Shown: positions 36,009-47,456 of the stretch, one piece after another
Layout of the letters: each line of letters opens with the position of its first letter
Position numbering within the stretch: position 1 is the first letter of the stretch
Assembly (NCBI GenBank): GCA_036346225.1
Contig: JARFIW010001320.1
Location: forward strand, 1,240,001 to 1,304,000
DNA from: Platerodrilus igneus
Lineage: Eukaryota; Arthropoda; Insecta; Coleoptera; Lycidae
DNA: 64,000 nucleotides
Direction: 5' to 3'
Notes under the pieces: model-generated
Databases searched by the model: none
The model's input: only the letters and a program-made list of their open reading frames with translations
What the model was told of the DNA's origin: nothing
Position numbers and translations under genes: made by a program

Positions 36009-37211
36009 GTGACCCTATGCACCCCTAAATAACCCTATTATCATAGCAATATATATATATATATAATGCTGTAATGAGGGGTTGTTTAGGGGTGTATTGA
36101 GTAGCCAGGGTCGTGTAGTAACCATAAATTGCAATAGGAATAAGAAAACTGCATTTATTTAGCTGTTAACTGTTAACTGTTAACCAGAAGGTCACGCGTA
36201 ATTTAAATAGAATATCAAGTTTATGTAACAATAAATAAATATAATAGAATATCAAGTGTATGTTACAGTGATAATAGTGCAACGATTACGAAGACTTTTT
36301 TTGCCGTTTAACGTGAGTAGAATTTGGGGTAATTTATTCAAACTGAATTTTTATAATAATAGGGCTTCGAATCTATGGTACATTTCTGAATATTTCGAAT
36401 TCAAATTTGGATCGATATAACATTTCGAATGTGTGAAGTATTTCTGAATAATTCAAATCTGGGTCAATATAATATTTCAAATCAGCGTCGACAATTATAT
36501 TTTTGGTACAATTCTGGTATAATTTTGAGTTGCGAGATTCAAGGCATATAAAATAAAGAAGCACGAAGTAATTTATGAAAAACGAGGAGTAACTGTATTC
36601 AAACATTGGTTCAATTAAGCAGAGCATGGGTAGACGAATGAGGACAATAAAGGGGTGTTGATCCACAACCCAAGCCACATATCGCAAGTCAGATCTATTT
36701 AATTTTAAGATATTTTTCTATTTAAATTTCAATACTGAATTTATTCAATTTATATAAAACTTGTAATGAAGTCAACAACAAACATTGCATAAGCTAAACT
36801 TACGTAATATATTATAAAAGGGTCTAGAACGTTCCAGGTTTCTTTGGTAAAAAGGTAGTTTTTGGTAACTTTAGATTGAATTCAAAGTAAATAAATTTTG
36901 GGATAAATAATACATATGATATTGACTGATTGAAGGGTGTATTTAAATATTTTTCAAAAATTGTAAATAATATTTTTTTCATTATATAAAACTAATTGAC
37001 TTCGTTTTATCAATTCAAACAAATAGGTAATCATAAAGGGGTGGAGAAGAGAAAAATTGATCATTGTAACGTTGTGCACTCTGTGTAGATTAAAAAGGGC
37101 TAGCCGTGGCATAATAATAAAATTAGTAATAGCAAAATTTGAAGTGAGAACACAGCGGTGGCTTTAAGTAAAAATGTATATATATATATTTATATATATA
37201 TATATATATAT
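36009..37211. mobile_element. (TA)n-bounded element P2
   Basis: TA tracts at 36049-36066 and 37176-37211 enclose ~1.1 kb that matches the 3' two-thirds of P1 in order. Left of the first tract, 36009-36048 is the reverse complement of the first ~40 bp on its right (CCCCTAAATAACCCT against GGGGTTGTTTAGGGG). The (TA)n therefore lies at the centre of an inverted pair of element ends. The 104-codon minus frame at 36373-36687 shows no recognised domain. Confidence 0.6.
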
Positions 37212-39814
37212 TGTTGTGGATTTAAAAGGTTAAATCAGTGGTAAACAATAAAATTTCTACCACCCTGTATATATAACGATTTATTTATGCGCAAAATTAA
37301 TTTGAGTCATTTAAGGAAAACGGACATGTATTGACGTATTTTGATAATTAATAATGGTATGTTAAAAATTACATAAAGAAACAAGTTGAAAATGCAAGGC
37401 ATTGTCGCAACGAACTTCCAAATGTAGACTTACTTTAAAACAATTTAAAGAAATTAAAATTATTATGTTGTAATAATTATAAGTATTCAGATAAAATAAA
37501 AATTAATTCCCCGGGGGGGTCGGGTATCCGTGGTCAGATTTTGTGGGGGGTAGCATATTTCGACTCGGCTATGTTAGGGGAGTCCAAATATGTATCGCAC
37601 ATTAATTTTGGACCTATTTGAAATTTTAATTTTCCCGACGGAATATCGCGGGGGCACGGCGTCCCCGTGGCCCGATTTCAACTGACATCAAAACTTAAGC
37701 TCAGGGCAACGAGCTGAATCGATTGATGTATCACACATTGATGTCCGACCACTAGAAAGGCCTCGGACGGACAGACGGACAGACAGACGGACGACAAATC
37801 GATTTCATAAACGAACGAAGTTCGTTGAAAACAGTTTTAAAGCAAATAGAAATACATAATTAATTTTAATTTATTTTAATCCAACACGTATAAGCATAAG
37901 AGAACGTGCTTGCGTAACAGAACCAATTATTCCAAGGTAAATGTAGTTCGTTTTATACAAATACGACAAAATACAAAGTCTAGAAATTGTTGTGCTAAAC
38001 GTTCGATAATTAACAAACACCTGCGTTTTAAAAGGTTACATTCAAGAAGTCGAGCATGTGTTAAGATAGGATTTCATAGAAATATTTTCAACCGTCAGTT
38101 GGTATAAACAGCAAGGCTAACAAACTTCTTAAAGAGCGAGGAAAATGCACGATCGGTTATATATAACAGATAGAGACAGGTAGAGAAGCGTTGAGATTTA
38201 AAACGTACGTACCATATACACGTGCAGTGGAGATGAGCTGTCATCAATATCGATTTTCTGTAACTCAAATGAGGTTTCTAACGCGACAGCAGACATGCAT
38301 AAGACGGAGATAAATATAGTTCAGGCGGGGTTTGTGACGACAGAGAATTTTATCATTGGTTAAAAACAGACAGTTTTCCAAACGTAGACACACGCGAAGG
38401 TTGCGAGCGCTTTCGGATACGGCACGTAGACCGGAGTAAATTTCAAGAATTTTCAAGACGATTGTATTCAAAATTTTTAGAATTTAGATTTGAAAATAAG
38501 CTTTTCACTTGAAGTGTGTGAGGTTTTTGAAACAATATAAATACTCAATCTAAATTATTAACGCTCTCTTGTCTTCTCTTCCCTTCTATATTACTTTACT
38601 TCGATAAAGTATTGAATGCTGACCACCATAATAGTAGAGCTTTTATTGGAGTATTGTATGTGTTGATAATACAGTAAAAATAGTGGTTACAAGTGTAACT
38701 CAGTAGTAGCGGGCATCTTATTATTACCGCGAAGTACGTGTAGTGTATACTAAATTAATAGAGGTCCGGCTACTACTATACAAAACACGAAAATCAATAA
38801 ATGGAAGCATGATATACGTGGGGTAAGCATCACAAATAACCAAGATTGTACGTTGATATATGGAATGGTACTGTAAGCGAGGCGCTTGGCTCGCAAATGG
38901 TGTTATCGTCTGTGGATCCGCTGAGTATCACAGCGAAGGGCAACGAAGCCGAGATGTTCTAACGATCATCTTCGAAGAAATGGAAGTCTGAAGAATTCTC
39001 CAGGTAATTTATTTGAAATTTTTGTTGTTTGATAAACATTTGTGAAATTTTGCTGCTGTGTGATTGACTTGTTGGGGTTAATTTAGGGTTGTAGAAACGT
39101 ATTGGAAAAGATACATGTACTGGACAATTTATTGAGGTTAGATATTGGAAAGGGGTGTATATAAAACATACAAAAATTTTATTCAGGATATAAATTAGAT
39201 TGTAAAGGGTAAACACCCGTTTACGGGTCTATAAATTTTGTTTTAATTTATGCAAGGTGTAAAAGGCATATACAAATTAAACTGGGTTATTATGAGCTCA
39301 CCATACTCTAGTGTACAGTCAATTTAGGGTAATATGTGGGGGCCCATCTACTTATATCTCAATGAATTTGTTTGAAACTAATTAGAAAAATCAAGGACTT
39401 TAAAAATGTACCATATTTTGAGTTTTGTAATGAGTGTATCAAACTGTTTTTTATACATGTGAATAATTTATCTGTTAATAGCTGTAAATAAAAGGTTGTA
39501 TGATTGTTGTATTATTTAGTGATTTTATTGAATGGTGTGCGAGTGTGAAGGAGGTATTCGAGGAGAGGCACAGCTGAGCTAGACAGGGAAGAAGCTGAAG
39601 GAGTTATGAAGCAGAAATAAAAGAAGGAATTTGTTTTTGAAATTTTTGCATTTTTAAAAATAATTTGATGACACTGGTGAAGCATAAAAGCTTAATCCCC
39701 GATTCCACGGCAATCTTATGACGCCCAATTCGTGGGGCTCGTATGAGTTAGGTAAAGGACTGATGTTAAAGCTTTGTCCCAGCTTCGTCCAAGAATTTTT
39801 CTGAGGTTCCACGG

Positions 39815-39860
<46 letters not shown>
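37176..39860. mobile_element. (TA)n-bounded element Q1
   Basis: It begins right after the P2 right TA tract with TTGTTGTGGATTTAAAAGG and ends ACGGCAA before a TA tract at 39817-39860. Blocks including GAGCTCACCATA..C..G..TA-type sequence (about 39293), GCCCATCTACTT (about 39342) and TATGACG.CCCA...G.GGCTCG (about 39717) recur in the same order in Q2. Adjacent P2 and Q1 share one TA tract. No coding frame is recognised. Confidence 0.6.
37510..37840 (+). repeat. GC-rich segment with GGACAGAC minisatellite
   Basis: Inside Q1 is a GC-rich block with G and C homopolymers. It is followed by a GGACGGACAGACGGACAGAC tract near 37765 and a small palindrome AACGAACGAAGTTCGTT near 37812. Blocks of this type are common in insect interspersed repeats; the class is not assigned. 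Confidence 0.5.
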
Positions 39861-39867
<7 letters not shown>

Positions 39868-40442
39868 GTAAAGAGACAGCACCGTCCACTCCTCCCTCTA
39901 GACATTTTACAAAAAACAATTTCAGTCGCATAAAATATACCATCGACAGAACATTTGCATATAAACTATGCCTTAAGCACCATTACGCCTGGCTTTTCCC
40001 CGACTTCCTTTGTGTTATATTATATTCAAGAATTTAAAATTTAATATTCCTGAAAATTATTAAATAATTGAAATTCTAGAAACCACAATCCACGAGCGCT
40101 TTTTCATTTACCTTTAATTATAATTTGCATACAGTCTTTTGATGGAACCGGACTAAAAGCCTTTTCTACAATTGAATAATATAAAATACCACACGCACTA
40201 ACACAGCGCGCAGTTATTTCTAAGGAATGTAAATTAAACATTTCATTCAGAAGGATATTGTGTATATCTTTTTCAATAGATGAGAGTTTTTTCTAAATCG
40301 CTTTTTATAGGGTGGCGTGTCTTCCTCATTTCCTGACAGGCAAGATATAAAAGAAGCTTTTCGACAAATCTTGTCATCTATACAACATGCCATAGTTACA
40401 TTAGCGGATGAAATGAAAAATGATAGGTTTGATCATACTCAC
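39861..40442. other. Intron-like DNA beside the LDL-A exon
   Basis: No second exon or TE is recognised. On the minus strand this is the presumed start of the intron following the LDL-A exon. Confidence 0.35.
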
Positions 40443-40631
40443 GTGTACAGTACCGTGGTTCATCCGAGGAGTCTCCACAGTCGTTCATGTTATTGCAGTA
40501 ACGATTTAAAGGCACGCAGCGTCCATTTCCACAAATAAATTCGGTTACTTTGCACGTTGGAGATGCTGCTTTTGTGAGTACAAGCAACCACAAGATAGAG
40601 ACACTGACGGTTTCCATTCGCAAATCCAGTT
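40443..40631 (-). CDS. Exon: signal peptide plus LDL-receptor class A module
   Basis: On the minus strand a pyrimidine-rich tract ending TTTGTTTCAG (acceptor at 40632-40634) precedes the exon. The ATG lies at 40615-40617, and the exon ends before GTGAGT (donor at 40441-40442). The 58 codons start [20 protein letters not shown], a good signal peptide. A complete six-cysteine LDL-A module follows (Cys 22, 29, 34, 41, 47, 57) with the calcium-binding NDCGDSSDE acidic box. One base remains after codon 58, so the intron is phase 1, typical of LDL-A exons. Upstream sequence supplies a 5' UTR exon elsewhere. The product is a secreted or membrane receptor-like protein whose identity I cannot name. 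The remaining exons are not recognised. Confidence 0.8.
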
Positions 40632-40789
40632 CTGAAACAAAAAAAAATAACAACATTATGGTTTGCAGTTTAATTGAAAGTTCTAGCATATACAAAGTGT
40701 TTTGATTTGTCAAATATATGATTTATCGAAAATATTTAATGATATTGAATGTCAGAAGTTGAGCAGTTAGCCATATCAATCACTTTTTC

Positions 40790-41310
40790 CTAACAAGTTC
40801 TTTCAGAATCAATCATTATGGAGGGTTTGGGAATTAAAAGGTTTGTTTACTTTATTTGTTATTGGCATCGAATGCAAGAATAGCAGCGCATAAATTTACA
40901 AGGCTTCTGGCAAATTGACATCCCATTTCAGTAGACAATAATAGCTAATGCTAAGTCGGGCATAAGGCCGAGGCGCTGTAAAGCCAACAAACGCTTTTTA
41001 ACAAAAAGTTAGCTTGTTTATTTATTTTATTCGTTACTGGTCCCGAATGCAATAATATTAGATTCTAAGCGGCATATAAATTTACAAGACTTCTGACACA
41101 TTGACATCTCATTTCAAAGTGTAATAATAGTCGGGAGTAAATCGCTCAAAAGGACGAGGTGGGTAGGTACCTAAGGGGTAAAGTTGCCAAACTATTTCAA
41201 CAAGTTCTTACAGAATCAATAATTATGAAAGGTACTAGTATATTTACCTTATTTGTTCTTGGCATTCAATGCAAAAATATTAAATTTTGAGCATCGCATA
41301 AATTTACAGG
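40790..41310 (+). repeat. ~200-bp satellite, block 1
   Basis: Monomers carry the phrases ATCATTATGGAGGGTTTGGG, then CGAATGCAA.AATATTA, CGCATAAATTTACA, CTTCTGGCA and GGTAATAATAGTCAG, then GCCAAACTCTTTTAACAAG. Successive GCCAAAC.CTTT landmarks here are ~199 bp apart. The block starts about 160 bp from the LDL-A exon acceptor. Confidence 0.85.
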
Positions 41311-42079
41311 TGTTACGTTTATTTTGAACATCCCGTACATTTTTTTCTGTTAATAAAAAATACGTGGTCTAATAATTTTCAACTCAAAGCTTCGTCGAAT
41401 TAAAGCTGCGTATTATCCCAATAATTCATGTTTTTCCAGTTTTATTTCCTTAACAACAATATTACTTTGAGCTCTGGTCATTAGTGAAACGAAATTAATA
41501 TTCACTTGCTCTTCAATCTACACAACGAAAACACGTGTAGAATGGTTGGTTGTTTCCGTTTTTCTGTATGAAGAGTTCGTACACGCCTTACAGTGTGGTG
41601 CGTATTTATGAGTTTTATAAAATTGTACTTATAGACGACGATAAATTAATTTTATTTATAATTACTATAGCTCCTTTCGGTGGCCCTTAAAGCCACAATA
41701 AATGGTCGCTCCTTGTTGTGATGAAAAGACCACCCCAAGGCGGGATCACGCGCACCTCCGTTTCGCGCCGTTTTTACAGACGGTGGTGACTTAAGAGTGA
41801 GTGTTTATACACTAATTTTCTTATATGGGTACCCGGTAGTTGTTGGAAACAACATATGTACACGGGTCTACAGATGCATTACCTTGTTGGTGGTAAAATA
41901 ACTGGTTGCTTGTATGTGCGAGGATATTATAATGTTTACTGATTTCCTTATTAGGATAATTTTATGTATAGAATTCCGTATTTACAATGGTGATTTCGAG
42001 CTGTGATTTGAGCCCGGCCATTTCTTCTTTTTCTTCCTCGTTTTTATCTGCTTTTTTAGACTACGTCGCTGAAAGAACA
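41311..42079 (+). mobile_element. Solo LTR (copy 1) in satellite
   Basis: It starts TGTTACGTTTATTTT and ends AAGAACA, and so has TG...CA termini. It is flanked by CAGG on the left and CAGT on the right inside the satellite; the uninterrupted satellite site at 49233 reads TTTACAGTGCTTCTG. Compared with 45681-46976 it lacks two internal blocks of roughly 200-300 bp. Confidence 0.7.
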
Positions 42080-43280
42080 CAGTGCTTTTGCCCCATCACT
42101 AACTCATTTCAGTGGGTAATAAAAGCTAAGTTGCCCATAAGAGCGAGATGTGGTAAAACTGCCAAACTCTTTTAACAAGGAATTAACTTATTTGTTTGTT
42201 TTATTCGTTATTGGCCTCGAATGCAAGAATACTTGCAGGTCTTCTGGCACATCGACATCTCAATTTCAGTAGCTAATAATAGTCGGAGCTAAATCACCCA
42301 TAAGTACGAGGTGGGAAGGTACCTGAGGGGTAAAATTGCCAAACTGTTTTCCCAAGTTCTTTCAGAGTCAATCATTATGGAGGGTTTGGGAATAGACTAG
42401 TTTGTTTACTTTATTCTTTATTAGCATCGAATGCAAAAGCATTAAATTTTGAGCAGCGCATAAATTTACAGTGCTTCTGGTATATCACTAACATATTTCT
42501 GTAGATAATAATAGTCGGAGCTAAGTCGCTCATGAAGACGAGGTGTGATAAAGCTGCCAAACTCTTTTAAAAAGAAATTAATTTGTTTGTTTAATTTATT
42601 CGTCATCGGGATCGAATGCAATAATATTAAATTCTGAGCGGCGCATAAAATTACAGAGTTTGTGGCAGATTGACAACTAATTTCAGTAGGTATTAATAGT
42701 CAAAGCTAAGTCGCCTGTAAGGACAACGTGGGGAAGTATTTAAGGGGTAAAAATGGCAAACTTTTTTAACAAATTCCTTCAATCTGCATCATTATAGAGG
42801 GTTTATCTATCTTATTCGGAGTTGGCATTGAATGTAAGAATATTACATTTTGAGCAGCGCATAAATTTACAGGGCTTCTGGCAGATGGACATCTCATTTC
42901 AGTAGAAAATAATAGTCAGGGCTAAGTGGCCCATAAGGGCGAGGTGCGGTAAAGCTACCAAACTTTTTTAGCAAAAAGTTAACTTGTTTGTTTATTTTCT
43001 TCGTTACTGGTCTCGAATGTAACAATATTAGATTATAAGCGGCATATAAATTTACAAGGCTTCTGGCATATCGACATCTCGTTTCAAAAGGTAAGAATAG
43101 TCAGGACCAAATCGCTCCAAAAGAGCGAGGTGGGTAGGTGCCTAAGGGTAAAGCCGCCAAACTCTTTCAACAAGTTCTAATAGAATCAATAATTATGGAG
43201 AGTACTGGTTTGTTTACCTTATTTGTTATTGGCATTCAATGCAAAAATATTAAATTTTAAGCATCGCATAAATGTACAGT
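42080..43280 (+). repeat. ~200-bp satellite, block 2
   Basis: Six monomer boundaries are marked by GCCAAAC.CTTT near 42166, 42335, 42556, 42754, 42955 and 43157. The spacings are 169, 221, 198, 201 and 202 bp. The short first spacing recurs in the same context in blocks 3 and 4, a sign of higher-order organisation. Confidence 0.85.
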
Positions 43281-43817
43281 TGTTACGTTTATTTTGAACA
43301 TCCCGTACATTTTTTTTTCTGTTAATAAGAAATACACAGTCTAATAATTTTCAACTCAAATCCCTTTGGCGTTAAAAACGAAAATTAATTCAGTAAATTA
43401 AAATAACCCTTTCACGTGTTAATCCATTTGTCTATTTGTACAAATTCGATTCCTATTGTTACATCCTAAAACCTAATTAATAATAAATGTTCCTTCTAAA
43501 AATTCCTCAACGTAAAGTTTATTCAAAAATTAAACAGGCGATAAATGGTTCTAGGTATCTGATAATTGATTCTTATGTGTTTTCCATTGAAAGCTTCGTC
43601 AAACTAAAACCGCGTATTATTCCAATAAACCGTGTTTTTCCAGTTTTATTTGTTTAACAACAATATTACTTTGAGCTCTGGTCATTAGTGAAACGAAATT
43701 AATATTTACTTGCTCTTCAATCTACACAACGAAAACACGTGTATAATGGTTGGTTGTTTCCGTTTTTCTGTATGAAAAGTTCGCGCACGCCTTACAACGT
43801 GGTGAGTATTATGAGTT

Positions 43818-44144
43818 TCATAAAATTGTACTTTTAGACGACGATAAATTAATTTTATTTATAATTACTGATGTTGATGAAATTCTTCCTGATGCTGTTT
43901 GTTTCTGTAAGGTTGATGAAGTTTTACTTGATTCTGTTTTTCTATGTAATGTTACTGAAGTGTTAGCAGATTCTGCTCCTTTCCCTAAGGTTGATATTAC
44001 TACAGCCAATGTTGTTTCCTTTTCTAACTGTGACACTTCTAGTTCTCTATCTAACGTCGTTGAAATTTTATCTACTTCTATTCCTCTAGTTAACGTAACT
44101 GAAGTGTGCTCTGCTTGTGTTTCGTAAGGTCGTTTCCCGTACAA
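43818..44144 (-). other. Open frame with ~13-residue tandem repeats
   Basis: A 108-codon minus frame contains recurring units of the form (S/T)S(V/T)TL.R..E..K.(I/S)S, about 39-42 bp each, across 43870-44120. The plus strand is also open (43750-44127) with a V(D/T)E(V/I)L..DS..F pattern, so the coding strand is undecided. No known family is recognised. It may be a repeat-containing fragment carried inside the LTR element. Confidence 0.35.
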
Positions 44145-44579
44145 CCAATACCTTTTCTCTTTTTACTGTGGATACTCTGACAACCCATGATGTTTCCTTT
44201 TCTTCCGTTGACTTTCTTGCCTCCAACCCTAAGAACAAACAACTTTCTTTCTTAACTCGTTTTGAGTTTCCTAAACTACACTTGACAACCTCCTATACCG
44301 CGTGTTACTACTACTCTACCCCCTGCTGTCTCTGTTTTGCGGAAAACTGCCCATAAAGAGGCAGAAATTTGTTAATGCTTCTTCCGAACCTGAAGATATA
44401 TGTCGGCGAAGTCCTAATGTCCTTGATCTCGTTTCGTTCTCCTTCTGGCGGCGTAAACGCTGTAAGCCCAATACCTAGTCCTCGCGCCCCAAATTATAAC
44501 GACTTTGCTCTTCTTCGGACGTGATTTTTGAACATTACGATTTCGGTTTACTTCCCGGTTTTGTTGGGGTTTTTTCGTT

Positions 44580-44970
44580 TGCTTTCCTTTCTTTCACCCT
44601 GTGTGGGTCCGGGAATAGAATAGTTCCACAGTACGACCTGCCTGTCATAAGAGGCGCCTATAGCGGTCCAACACACACATACACACATACATACACTCCA
44701 TAAACGCACACACTTTATACATCCACACATTTCTGTTTGGTTCTTCTTTCTTTTGTTCTTTTCTTGTATTTTCTTTCACCCGTGTGGGTCCGGGAATAAA
44801 ATAATTCTATGGTACAACCTGCCTGTCGTAAGAGGCGACTACAGCGGTCCAACACATACACATGCGCACACTTTATACACGTATAACACATACACACGCA
44901 CTTATTACTCACCCACACACACGCACACTTATACACACAAACACGCACACGCACCCACCTACTCATACAT
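44580..44970 (+). repeat. Duplicated GTGGGTCCGGGAATA block with CA-rich tails
   Basis: A ~90-bp block (GTGGGTCCGGGAATAGAATA, then GACCTGCCTGTCATAAGAGG and AGCGGTCCAACACA) occurs at about 44605-44690 and again at 44784-44865. Each is followed by an imperfect ACACACATACAC tract. The GCCTGTCGTAAGAGGCGACT phrase resembles sequence seen in dispersed repeats of other invertebrates. This is recall only and was not checked. Confidence 0.55.
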
Positions 44971-45680
44971 AACTACACTGGGATTCTGTTTTATTTTCTT
45001 TTATACGATTCTGAAGAATTTTTTTGTTTTGTACTTGGTGTTGGTGTTATTATTTTTGATTTTTTTGTTCCTTTCGTTCCACTTTCCTTTCCCTAGACTT
45101 TTGCTGGTCTTCCTTGCCGTCAGTCCCTAGTCCGATTATGTTTCGTCCATCCCCTCCTGTGGTAAGTGCTTTCAAGTCCGTCTTTCTTTCTTTGGAAGGC
45201 ACGAGTCAGTCGACTGTAGGACTAGTTAGCATTTTTTTTCAGGTCTTCGACTTTGACTACCACAGTTGATAGTACATCGTTTTTTTACCAGCACTTTTCC
45301 TCTCTTGCTCTCGTTCTCGCTTGTTGTTCCTTTACATACTTAAAGCTTGACCTTTAGGTCCTGTATTGGCTTACACTGCTGGTTTTTCTTCCTCGTTCCA
45401 TTTCTTCTTTTGAAGTCGAAGACTTTCCTGTTTCTTTACAAGAAACATCCGTCCATTGACGACTTTTATTCAGTCCTGAGGCCGTTCCACCTTAGTCCTC
45501 CTTAATTGTGCATTACCCGTCCTTTCTTCCTTCCTTTCTTTTTGTTCTTTCTCTTTTCTATTATTGGTCCGTCGGTCCGCACGAGAGTTCTTCTACTGCC
45601 CGCTTTTTTGCTTTGGTTTTCTACTCCGATCTGTTAATTTCGCGCGGGGTGGGGGTTGGGAGAGGAGGGAGAGGGGAATT
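44971..45680. other. Pyrimidine-rich internal DNA of the LTR element
   Basis: A strongly T/C-biased plus strand ends in a G-rich run (GGGGTGGGGG near 45645). No domain-bearing frame is found. Confidence 0.4.
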
Positions 45681-46976
45681 TGTTACGTTTATTTTGGACA
45701 TCCCGTACATTTTTTTCTGTTAATAAGAAATACGCGATCTAATAATTTTCAAGTCAAATCCCTTTGGCGTTAAAAACGAAAATTAATTCAGTAAATTAAA
45801 ATAACCCTTTCACGTGTTAATTCATTTATCTATTTGTATAAATTTGATTCTTATTGTTACATCCTAGAACCTAATTAATAATAAATACTCCTTTTAAGAA
45901 TTCCCCGACGTAAAGTTTATGCTAAAATTAAACAGGCGATAACTGGTTTCAGATATCTGATAATTGATTCTTATGTGTTTTCCATTGAAAGTTTCGTCAA
46001 ATTAAAGCCGCGTATTATCCCAATAAACGTGTTTCTTCCAGTTTTATTTCCTTAACAACAATTTTACTTTGAGCTCTGGTCATTAGTGAAACGAAATTAA
46101 TATTCACTTGCCTTTCAATCTAGACAGCGAAAACACGTGTAGAATGGTTGGTTGTTTCCGTTTTACTGTATAAAAAGTTCGCGCACGCCTTACCGTGTGG
46201 TGAGTATTTATGGGTTTTATAAAATAAATTAATTTTATTTATAATTACTATAGTTCCTTTCGGTGGCCCTTAAAGCCACACTAAATGGTTGCCCCTTGTT
46301 GTGATGGAAGGACCACCCCAAAGCGGAAACACGCGCAACCCTGTCTTGCACCATTTTTACAGACGGTTGGGGACAACCCGACAGTGGAGACACGAGGTGA
46401 GTGTTTATACACTAATTTTCTTATATGGTCACCCGGTAGTTGTTGGAAACAACATATGTACACTGGTCTACGGATGCATTACCTTGTTGATAGTAAAATG
46501 ACTGGTTGTTTGTATGTGCGAGGATATTATAATGTTTACAGATTTCTTTATTAGGATAATTTTATGTATAGAATTCCGTACTTACAATGCTGATTTCGAA
46601 CTATGATTTTTAGTGGGGTAATTTTGTTCTTTTTTCTTCATTGAAGATTAATATAAGGAGTGACCTAAAAACTGCAGCTCGCCATATTAAAAATGATTCT
46701 TTTTCTTTATTCGTAAATATGTATATTGTGTACCTCCGAATTGTTCATTTTTGGTACTATTGTGTTTTGTATATAATTTTGTTTTTTTTAATTAGAGATT
46801 TTTAGTTTGTAAATGTTTGATTGTGCGTGAGTGAGCATATTTTTATTTCAGGCTTTCCTTAATCTTTTTTGTAGGTACAATACCCCGCCCACTCGCCGAT
46901 TGAGCGCGGTCAATTTCTTCTTTTTCTTCCTCGTTTTTATCTTCTCTTTTTTTACACTACGTCGCTGAACGTAGCA
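45681..46976 (+). repeat. Full-length LTR (copy 3)
   Basis: At 1296 bp it is the longest version of this LTR. It begins TGTTACG and ends GTAGCA, and includes all blocks seen in the solo LTR at 41311-42079 plus two that the solo copy lacks. Frames at 46281-46554 on both strands overlap and look non-coding. Confidence 0.6.
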
Positions 46977-47456
46977 CAGAGCTTTTGCCCCATCACTAAC
47001 TCATTTTAGTAGGTAATAAGAGCTAAGTCGCCCATAAGGACGAGGTGTGGGAAAGCTACCAAACCCTTTTAACAAGGAATTAACTTGTTTATTTGTTTTA
47101 TTCGTTATTGTCCTTGAATGCAAGAATATTTGCAGGACTTTTGGCACATTGACATCTTAATTTCAGTAGGTAATAATAGTCAGAGCTAAATCACCCATAT
47201 GTACGAGGTGGGGAGTACCTGAGGGGTAAAATTGCCAAACTGTTTAACCAGTTCCTTCAGGGTCAATTATTATGGAGGGTTTGAGAATTGACTAGTTTGT
47301 TTACTTTATTCCTTATTAGCATCGAATGCAAAAATATTAAATTTTGAGCAGCGCATAAATTTACAGGGCTTCTGGCAGATGAACGTCTCCTTTCAGTAGA
47401 CAATAATAACCAAAGCTAAGTCGCCAATAAGGACCAAACTCTTTTAACAAAAAGTT
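46977..47456 (+). repeat. ~200-bp satellite, block 3
   Basis: Monomer landmarks near 47056, 47230 and 47444 give 174 and 214 bp spacing, matching the short-then-long pattern of block 2. The last monomer is cut by the short-TIR element. Confidence 0.85.

Larger units (their letters stand above)
43281..46976 (+). mobile_element. LTR-type element with internal region, in satellite
   Basis: The left terminal repeat 43281-43869 matches the first ~590 bp of the right terminal repeat 45681-46976, which runs TGTTACG...GTAGCA. Flanks are CAGT (43277-43280) and CAGA (46977-46980) at the same satellite position as the solo LTR. The internal part (43870-45680) has no RT, integrase or gag that I recognise. 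The left LTR lacks its 3' half. It may be a non-autonomous, TRIM/LARD-like LTR element, or a rearranged pair of solo LTRs with foreign filler. Confidence 0.6.

Noticed and set aside
44715..45130. Cys/Val/Tyr-rich and Thr/His-rich frames of up to 125 codons
   Set aside because: They translate CA/TG-rich microsatellite and pyrimidine-rich DNA in both strands; low complexity explains them.
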